Source: Xenoacremonium recifei
Taxonomy: Eukaryota; Ascomycota; Sordariomycetes; Hypocreales; Nectriaceae
NCBI GenBank assembly: GCA_012184525.1
Contig: WOFQ01000023.1
Span: forward strand, 434,001 to 498,000
Reading direction: 5' to 3'
Length of the DNA stretch: 64,000 nt
In this document: in pieces, positions 56,549 through 64,000 of the stretch
Layout of the letters: each line of letters starts with the position of its first letter
Numbering within the stretch: the first letter of the stretch is position 1
The notes under the pieces: model-generated
What the model saw: the letters and a program-made list of their open reading frames with translations, nothing else
The model's database searches: none
Told to the model about the DNA's origin: nothing
Translations under genes and position numbers: made by a program

Positions 56549-58576
56549 CTACGCCCAGGAGAAGTGTTCGAGGTGTAGATAGACGTCATTGGTTCCCGTT
56601 CTCGCCACTCGCAACTGTTCTCGAGCCACCGCACTCGACATATCGTTTTGCATGCTCAAGGGACCGCAGACGAAAACACTCAGCGACTGTCTCTGCTCTA
56701 GCGAGTTAGCCTCCTTCGCCACTATATCAGCTAAATCAGGCCTTGATTGTAAATGATGGACATGTTTCGCCTCTTGACTATCATTCGGTTCAAGGCTCGG
56801 TTCGATCTCGCTTTTTTCAGTGTCTTTATGTGTCGCTTTCGGACCCGTCATGTCGTTAACCACAGTCGAAGTGGCTGCGCCGGCGCCTGTGTGGTATATC
56901 TCGACATAGACAGCCCTATTATGGCCCGGCGACAAAGAACGACGCACTTCTTGTACTTCATCCGCGAACCAAGTGGTGGTAGATTCTTCCCTGGTAATCA
57001 TGATGACTTTTAGGCTTGGGATTTCACTGGATTCGACTTCAAGTGATTTGGTCGAGAACGTGGAGATGAAGGGCAAGGCCCAGCCAGCCCCTGAGCCACC
57101 GGCGATGACCAAGGTCCTGTGGCTGTTTTGGAGAGTTGTGGGCTTGATACCACCGTAGGGGCCATCCAATAGAACGCGTACCTTGCACTCTGAGTGCGAC
57201 TTCACCAAGTTCGCCAGATGCGCTGTGAAGCCACCACGGGGCCGAATGAGAAAAACCAACTCGTTCATGGAGTCATTTTTCTCCTGTAGTGGGATAGAAC
57301 ACGCAGTAAAGGGGTGAGTTGTCCAGGAGTGGATACCGAGGATTATGAAGCGGACAAAGTAATGTTGACCAAGCGTCCAGGTTGCCTTCGTGGGTACGCT
57401 GACTCGAACGAAACCATTTGAAGTCAGTGTGAGTTCCGCATGATGATTGAGGCCATGTTCAAAGTAAATCCGGATTTGGCGGTAGAGCCACGACAGTGAA
57501 AATAGTACACCGGTAGCAACAAAATAGTCCCTAACAACAGGTATAAGAGAACAATACTCAGTTGATGAGACAGGATGCAACTTACCAGGCTGTCAATGTA
57601 CCGTCGCAGTGGAAGAAGAAGAAGAGAATAAAAACCAAGGCGGCCACAAAATGCGAGAACTTGAACCATTCGTAGCCCCACGCCCTGTTGGTTTCAACCA
57701 TCAGCAAACGCTTGGTGTTTCCTTGTGGACAATTCCTTACCTCAAAACCCCAACAGAAGCGAACGTCAACCAGCCTTGGGCAATAAGCGCTACCACCCCG
57801 GTCCAGTAGAACACGGACCCATCCCACATGGCAACCATCATATGCATCTTAATATTGTAAACAATGAAGGGGAAGGTATGAATCAAGGCAAGGACGAGGA
57901 AAGCGTAGGATATCCACCGATGGAATACCTGCAGTCGCTCGTGAGAGACTCCGGTACAAAAGGTGATCAAGTTGGCTTTCCCGGCTGTAGCGAAGACAAA
58001 TGGCATGCAAGCCAGGGCCATCCAGCCCGATCTGGTTGCGATGGGCGGTGACGAGCCGAAATCAACTTCATTAGTGTTGGGCCAATAATATGGTTTCGGA
58101 CCAAGGGTCATGGAAAAGAAGAAGACGACCCCGACGACTGCTAACATCAGAATGCCGATAGGTGACGAGTTCCAGTCTATTGACGGTATTCTGAAGGTCC
58201 GATAAGAGAGGTATCGGAACGTTGCTCTAGTCCTCGTGGCAACTCGTGATCTTAGTGTTCCTTGGGGTAGAATTTTGCCAGCCACGTGAACTAGAGCAAA
58301 CAAAATGATGACGGCAAGGAAGAAGGCAACGGTCGGTAGGGCATATCGGTGATCGGCTTCATACCTAAAAGTAAGTAGTTAGTATAGCAACTATAGCCCT
58401 CGAGCATAAATGCTTCATCGCGTGTTTACACACCAGAATCGCCAATAGCCCGACTGGTACGCACACAGCGCAGTGTCATTGAAGGTGCATTCGTATTCCC
58501 GGTAATTCCCAGAGAACACCAATGGCTCATCAAGCCATGGCGTATGGCGTCGCTCCTTGGGATTGTCCATTTCCAT
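56549..58576 (-). CDS. Ferric/cupric reductase (FRE-type transmembrane metalloreductase)
   Basis: About five exons. The start at 58576 (MEMDNPKERR) follows an in-frame TGA; the first intron joins SGYWRFW to YEADHRYALP. The transmembrane region holds the haem-binding histidines: GKANLITFCTGVSHERLQVFHRWISY and LIHTFPF, then AHFVAALVFILFFFFHCDG (SHF segment). The cytosolic half carries the FAD motif HPFTACS, the NADPH motif GGSGAGWALP, and a terminal CGPLSMQND with HLEHFSW at the end. These enzymes reduce Fe(III) or Cu(II) at the plasma membrane before uptake. The neighbour is a Ctr copper transporter sharing the promoter, so a role in copper (or copper-linked iron) uptake is likely. The usual extracellular N-terminus is short but has a Cys pair. 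Confidence 0.92.
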
Positions 58577-59015
58577 GCGCAACTGGTATCGCGTTCAAGC
58601 CAAGGGGAAGTTGAGACTTGGCGATGGAGATGCACCCACCTGAAGCAATGAATCAGAGTCTCGGAATTAAATATCAAGAAACCTTTAATATTAGAAGCTA
58701 AGAGCACATTTACGAATAAGGATCCGGGAATTGCAACCCTGATTGCGCATATTTGCGCATCTTTTCGCATTATGTCTAGCCATGACCCGCCATTGCATCC
58801 TTAGTTGCGGGGATATGAGCAAGTTTTCGTCAGGGGTGGGTGCCAGCAAGGGTATCAAGTTTTGTTGTTTAAAACCAATTGTTTGACTATTAGACTTTTT
58901 ACATGAATAGAGAAGCGTTGGCTGTCAACCTTTGCTCCTGAATAGTACTCGCGCCGCTTCCCACCCTTCCCGAGCACGTCTGTGTCCTCTTGGCGACAAG
59001 CACTCGTCACTGAAG
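58577..59015. promoter_or_regulatory. Bidirectional promoter, metalloreductase / Ctr copper transporter
   Basis: 439 bases between the ATGs. It holds one exact match to the Mac1 copper-response element TTTGC(T/G)CA (TTTGCGCA, 58752-58759) and four sites with one mismatch: ATTGCGCA (58742-58749), AGAGCACA (58701-58708, relative to the reported Aspergillus MacA-type TGTGCTCA), TGAGCAAG (58816-58823) and TTTGCTCC (58931-58938). Confidence 0.6.
58741..58770. repeat. Three tandem 10-base units with copper-element core
   Basis: GATTGCGCAT, ATTTGCGCAT and CTTTTCGCAT follow one another with a 10-base period, placing three similar cores on one face of the helix. The middle unit contains the exact Mac1-type octamer. 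Confidence 0.6.
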
Positions 59016-59757
59016 ATGGACATGTCAAGCATGGATATGGCTACCACCTCAACGGCATCTGGAATGTCGGGTATGGTGATGACTGCAAGCATTGCTGCAG
59101 CAACGGCGATGTCTACGGAAGATGCTAGCGGGATGACTATGTCCTCCTCAATGATGTCGTCCGCCGACATGGCCATGGTATTCTTCGAAGCAGTCACAAC
59201 GCCACTTTTCTCTTCAGCTTGGACACCAACGGGCCAAGGGTCCTATGCCGGGACTTGTATCTTCCTCATCGCTTTGGCTGCGATACACCGAGTTCTACTG
59301 GCTTTGCGGAACATAGTCTTCGAAGAGGGTGCTCATAACCACAAGAAACGACAGACTGCGGAGACCGGTGAAGAAAGTAAAGACTCCATATCTACGGCAA
59401 GCCGAGCTCGTTCAGCCCGCCAGCTGCATCCGTTCAAGATGGCTACGGAGACGACTCGGGCATTATTTGCAGTCATCCTCAGCGGCGTAGGGTATTTACT
59501 GTAAGTGATTCGTCTTCTCCATCAGACAAACTGTAGCACCTCTGGCGCAGTGAGCCTAGCTTCATTTGTTCCAAACCCCCCAACAGTCGCATGCTGTGTA
59601 TCTTCAATCTCATCTTCGTGGCAGGACGGATGCTAACTGTTCTTCTAGTATGATAGCAGTGATGACGATGAACGTGGGATACTTTCTTTCCGTGCTGGGT
59701 GGTATATTCCTTGGTACTTTCATTTGTGGGAGGTTTCGTGATGGAGACTACCATTGA
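59016..59757 (+). CDS. Ctr-family high-affinity copper transporter
   Basis: Two exons (59016-59500, 59649-59757), 197 residues. The N-terminus is packed with methionine motifs (MDMSSMDMA, GMSGMVM, GMTMSSSMM, ADMAMVFF), the copper-binding ectodomain. Helix 1 lies around YAGTCIFLIALAAIHRVLL. A cytosolic loop of about 60 residues contains HNHKKR and SRARSARQLHPF. After the 148-base intron, MIAVMTMNVGYF holds the MxxxM of helix 2, and SVLGGIFLGTF has the GxxxG of helix 3. Ctr proteins form trimers that pass Cu(I) across the plasma membrane. The start at 59016 is the first Met of the Met-rich region; the frame is open to 58932. The divergent metalloreductase would supply Cu(I). Confidence 0.93.
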
Positions 59758-60084
59758 ATAGCCTGAATGTGGTTTATCTGGTTCCAGGAAGTGTTGGTAT
59801 GTACCTCGGCTGGTTTGGAGCTTGACTGGTTAGCTGGCTGTTTACTTGACTGAAAGATTCACAAATCGACTTGAATAATCTTTTCTTGTGATCCAAACGA
59901 ATGATGCTTTGTGTTATTGTCCTATCACCTGATGCAATGTCGTTGAGAAATTCGCACGAACCAATTTCTCCACAGCTAACTTGCTAATGATGCTCTCCCT
60001 CCAAAATGGTACTCCGATATTCAAAGACCGATTTCAGAGAATTTGACTATGTTTATATGTAGAAAAATGTCTCTCGTTCTTTGG
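59758..60084. other. Convergent 3' region
   Basis: 327 bases between the stops of the copper transporter and the ACS transporter. No gene seen. Confidence 0.6.
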
Positions 60085-61785
60085 CTAGTATTCAAACCTG
60101 AAGCGGGGATCCATATTGCTCTTTATGTCTCCTGTAACGTCGGACTCGACACCTTCCGCTTGAGAATCACGGCGACGGTTTTCGAACCTCATCCACGTCG
60201 AGTAGGAAATAGTTGATGCAATGAGTAGAGCACACATTGAGATGTTGACCCTCAGAGCGGTGATATATCGAGGTGATTCCTGAGCGAGATAGATGTTGGC
60301 TGAGACTAATCCACCGCAATTTCCAACTGCGATGTAGATTCCTTGCAGGAAAACTCGTGCATTCAAGTTTGGAACGTTATTCATGGTCCAGGCAGCACCA
60401 ATTGGAGTAAAAGGGTATGCCTATACCGTTTAGCTAAACACCCGGTGTTTGTTGGACAGAGAAGTGGTACTTACGCCAGTGGTGCAAAGAAACATTGCAA
60501 AGTACAGCACGGCAGTGTTATTCGTGTCGACAGTCATCAATAGAATATAACCCACGAGGCTGACAATAACTGCTGATGCCGCAACAAATCCTCTTTCGCG
60601 GATGCGATCTGAGACCTTGCACCACACAACAAGTAGTACAGCTCCAGTCAAGGCCGGTGCCACAGTATACTAGAACGAATTAATTTCTCAGTAGTCAATG
60701 GCCGATGTACCCAGCTAGAGGCAGCTTACCAGGTTTGTTTTGACTGTGCCATATCCTAGCCGGACGACAATCATGGCCAGAAAGTTTGCATTTGAGGTCA
60801 GGATGACGCCCGAGAAGAAGGACATGAACAAACGGAGGTATCCATGGAAAGACTTGAACTCAGTTATGGCTTCTCCCCAGCTCCAGCTCGATTTCAGATG
60901 CTGAACGGAGTCTTGCTCCAGTCGAAGCTGAGCAACTTCCTTCTCCGTTGAACTCAACCACCAAGCTTCATGTATATCGGAGGGGAGCGCAAAAAGGCAA
61001 AAGATGGCCCACAGCATCGTCAATGAACCTTCAAGGAAGAACAGATATGACCAGCTCGGGTAAGACGCAGAATGGATGTGGAACACTCCATATGCCAGGA
61101 GACCGCCAAAAGCCGAGGATGCAACGAGAGCTGCGTAAAAGATACCAATTCGGCTGGCAAGCTCTCGTCTTGTATACCATGTTGATAGGTAGTACATGAC
61201 ACTATTGTGATTCTGTTAAGTGAAGTTCTTTGGGGTTCCTTATTTGGGGTGCCAACTCACGAGGCGAGGAAGCCCGACTCAAAAGCTCCAACAAGAAGTC
61301 GACAAGCTACGAGCTGAGGGAAATTCTTGACAAACCCTGTCGCAAGAGAGGACGCTCCGAATCCTATCAACATGCCGGCGATCGAGTAGCGGGCTCCAAC
61401 CCATTTTGTTACAACGGTAGTGACGGGGCCGAGGGCGATGAAAGGGATCTGGTAATACGTCAAGACCTGGTTGTACTGATTTCCCTTGAGCCCAAGATCG
61501 TCAGCGAGGCCATCGGTATGGGAGTTAGAGATGTTGCTTCGGTCCAGAGAGCTGAAGGGGGAACCTGTTAGTCATTTGCCAGGTCTGTGCTGGTTTGGAA
61601 TGGGGTGCAGATGCTAATCTTACTTGAACAAATAGGCTAGAGTTAGAATTGGCAACAGGATGAAGTCGGTTCTATACTTGTATCGCTTCACCGTGGCTGA
61701 ATCGAAGGCAGTCTCATGCACTGCGTCGTGGACCGACATTGCCTCGGCATCTTTCACTGATCCTCGCAGGGACGGCTGACTCATG
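60085..61785 (-). CDS. ACS-family MFS transporter
   Basis: About six exons. The N-terminus MSQPSLRGSVKDAEAMS is hydrophilic and leads to YKYRTDFILLPILTLAYLF. SSLDRSNISNS and DLGLKGNQYNQVLTYYQIPFIALGPVT are the family's second-helix region; then FPQLVACRLLVGAFESGF, MYYLSTWYTRRELASRIG and PSDIHEAWWLSSTEKEVAQLRLEQD. The C-terminal half includes AYPFTPIGAAWTMNNVPNLNARVFLQGIYIAVGNCGG. It ends NMDPRFRFEY at 60085-60087. Importer of an organic anion in the plasma membrane by family; substrate unknown. It is divergent from a Zn2Cys6 factor. Confidence 0.9.
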
Positions 61786-62119
61786 ATGTCGAAGAACTCA
61801 GGTGTCTAACTCAAGAACGGAAGAATGAAGGCTGCAGCGAGTTGGAAGATGATGGAAGGATGCATGTCGGGCAGACCGGTTGTCTAATATAATTGCTCGT
61901 CTATCACCGACAGAGCAACACCCAAGACTATTGGTTGCAGTGATTATGTTTTTGGCGAGTTGATTCTGGACCGATCGCCGCTATCTTACCCCGGAAAGAT
62001 AAGAGTCGCTAGCTCCTAGGCTTATCTACAGCGCACGCTAGGGCAGTTAAATGGAATCCCATTCCGACGGAAAACCCGACGAAATCTTCCTCCTCGCTCT
62101 GCCAGCTATCATCTACACA
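61786..62119. promoter_or_regulatory. Divergent promoter, ACS transporter / Zn2Cys6 factor
   Basis: 334 bases. The factor's frame is open back to an ATG at 62051, which would shorten this region by 69 bases. Confidence 0.5.
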
Positions 62120-64000
62120 ATGCAGCGAAGAAGGGCCCGCAGAACCCCGGTAGCCTGCGAGGCTTGGTAATTAATGCCTAATTCTCGCATACTTATGACA
62201 CGCTCACATGAGACTTTAGCAGAAAGAGGAAGACGAAGTGTGATGGAGTTCACCCGGCCTGTCGGTTCTGCAGGATGAGGGGGATCGTCTGTAACTGGGT
62301 TGCCGATGGTCCTTCAGAATCTTCAGAGCCCTCAGAGTCCGCTCTGCCAGTTGCGACGCCCGCGCCAAGCATCCTAGAGCCTCAGCCATCCCCAATATCT
62401 ACGATTACGTCGGTAGGCAATCGGCGAGTGCATCCTCTACCCGAGTCTACAGCTTGTAGGCGATGCTTCAAGGAGTTCTTCGACAGGCATTTCGCGCCAG
62501 ACTTCATGTCCTTCCTTTACAGGCCGGACTTCGAGCAAAACTACCGTGAACAGCCATTTCTCACTCTTTGCATCATCGCGCTCTCTTTGCGTTATCTGGA
62601 TGATGCCGACGCTTCCGAATTGTTCGGTAATAATTTGTCTCCTAGCGAGATTCGAAGAGCCGTCAATCGGGCTGCCGGAGAGATGGCAAGGGATGCATCG
62701 GATAACCCGACAGGTAGTCCGCCGCCTCAAACACTCTTGCGCGCTAGCTGACTTAAACAACATAGTGCAGAACATACAGGGGAATCTTGTTCTCGCTTTG
62801 TCCGAGTACCTATCTGGTTCCGGTTCACGTCACTGGATGCATGCAGGCATTGCGATCAGAATGGCCCAGGTCATGCGACTGAATAAGGACTATCATCAAC
62901 GCCACTCGGAAAGAGAAAGAGAGATACGCCGCCGAACATTTTGGGCATGCTTTGCCATCGATCGCATGCTTGCAATTTCGATGGCAAAGCCTCATACTGT
63001 GGCAATTCGAAATATTGGCATTGCACTACCTGGCACAGATCTCGCTTTATCCTATCAGGAGCCGACCAAAGGGTTGACGTTACAGTCGTTGCAGGATTTC
63101 TCCGGACCCCCTTCCGAAGTTGGTATCACGCCGTATCTCATCACCACTATGACTCTCTGGGGAGAGATCGCCGATATTCATGTATGCCAGGATCGCTTTC
63201 TGGAGAAGCTGGAGCCAACGAATCCCGAGAGCAGATTCTACAAGCGCCATGCAGCTATGAGGAGCTGGACAGATTCACTGCCAGCCTGGCTACAGTGGAA
63301 TAGCGCCAACTACACCATGCATCAGGAGTTGAAGGCCGGGAAAGAATACGTTATTCTTCAGCTCCTGATACGTAGCGCCATGTGTGTTGCTCATCAGGGA
63401 TACTTACCTCACAATGACGGATCGTCGATCCTCATTGACACTATAGATGCCGCCGGACTGTCCTTACTTCACAGGGACCCGGATCTCATTGCAGTTTGCG
63501 TAAGCAATGCGTTGGAGGTCGGGGCCATCATCGATTGGATACAGGACGTTGACCCAGACTCGCAAGACGTGCTGTGTTCGCCATGGGTTGCCATGTGTCT
63601 ATTGGCGGTTTCCAGTCCTCTCCTGTGGCTACAGTACAACGACGAAAATGGGTCTCCGGGGTCCTCTGCCCTTGCTCGGAAGTATTTCGCTTCCTTTCGT
63701 CGACTATTCAAATCTTTCATGTGCACCTGGAAGATTGCCAAGGAATGGGTTCGAATCATCAACGGAATGGAGTCGTTCTTCCGTGCTGCGTATTTGAAAC
63801 ATGCGCCGGGTGACAGATCCGAAACCGAGGACGATGGCAATATTGATAGCGGCGAATCCGACTCAGCGGCACTTGATGATCAACCACAGTATCGGCCTAG
63901 TCCTGGGGATGGATTCCCCGAGATTGATGCCACAGCCCCGCTGTATACGTTCCTCCGCCTTCAGAGCACCAGTCCATGGGATGCGGCGGCATGTCAGCTT
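62120..64000 (+). CDS. Zn2Cys6 fungal transcription factor, 3' end beyond window
   Basis: Exon 1 (from 62120, MQRRRARRTPVACEA) is joined across an intron of about 50 bases to CRKRKTKCDGVHPACRFCRMRGIVC, giving CX2CX6CX6CX2CX6C. A second intron (about 62714-62766) joins DNPTV to QNIQGNLVLALSEYL. The PF04082-type domain follows: WMHAGIAIRMAQVMRLNKD, EREIRRRTFWACFAIDRMLAI, RYTWGEIADIH-like. An acidic tail (SETEDDGNIDSGESD) begins near 63820 and the frame runs open to the edge. An upstream in-frame ATG at 62051 would add 23 residues. It probably regulates the divergent ACS transporter, by position only. Confidence 0.9.

Overview
The window is nuclear DNA of a filamentous ascomycete (Pezizomycotina). 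Coding frames are broken by many 44-70 base GT-AG introns. The gene families are typical of that group: Zn2Cys6 regulators with fungal transcription-factor domains, a LaeA-like methyltransferase, an RTA1 membrane protein, a cutinase, a tannase-type esterase, a GH78 rhamnosidase and several anion:cation-symporter (ACS, Dal5-type) transporters. The genus cannot be told from sequence alone. I see no rRNA, tRNA, CRISPR or intact transposon. Most genes are multi-exon, so I rebuilt them by joining frames at splice sites. Single exons may be off by a few bases.

Layout. 0-5.3 kb: a metallo-beta-lactamase-fold hydrolase (cut by the window edge), an ACS transporter and a divergently transcribed Ldh_2-family dehydrogenase, with a shared promoter heptamer. 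7.4-11.2 kb: a DHA2 drug transporter converging on a regulator that lacks a zinc cluster. 12.8-18.1 kb: a LaeA-like methyltransferase and a long-chain alcohol oxidase. 18.4-25.8 kb: an amino-acid/GABA/choline permease, a GPI-type cutinase, a Zn2Cys6 factor and a 2-oxoglutarate dioxygenase. 26.5-31 kb: a Zn2Cys6 factor divergent from an NAD-binding epimerase/reductase. 31.2-39.8 kb: rhamnosidase, RTA1 protein, Zn2Cys6 factor, a broken phytanoyl-CoA dioxygenase gene and a classical SDR. 40-51 kb: a secreted PLC-like phosphodiesterase, a Zn2Cys6 factor, a PLP aminotransferase, an ACS transporter and a HpcH/HpaI aldolase. 53-55.6 kb: a tannase/feruloyl esterase and a small secreted cysteine-rich protein. 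56.5-59.8 kb: a metalloreductase divergent from a Ctr copper transporter, sharing a promoter with Mac1-like copper elements. 60-64 kb: an ACS transporter divergent from a Zn2Cys6 factor that runs off the end.

Reading the whole: this looks like an accessory, nutrient-scavenging part of the genome, with secreted hydrolases, uptake and efflux carriers, small catabolic modules and six transcription factors. Three modules stand out: the copper/iron reductive uptake pair with its shared promoter; the aminotransferase-transporter-aldolase group, which could take a hydroxylated amino acid to a 2-oxo acid and then cleave it; and the lactonase-like hydrolase, transporter and Ldh_2 group. The substrates are inferences.
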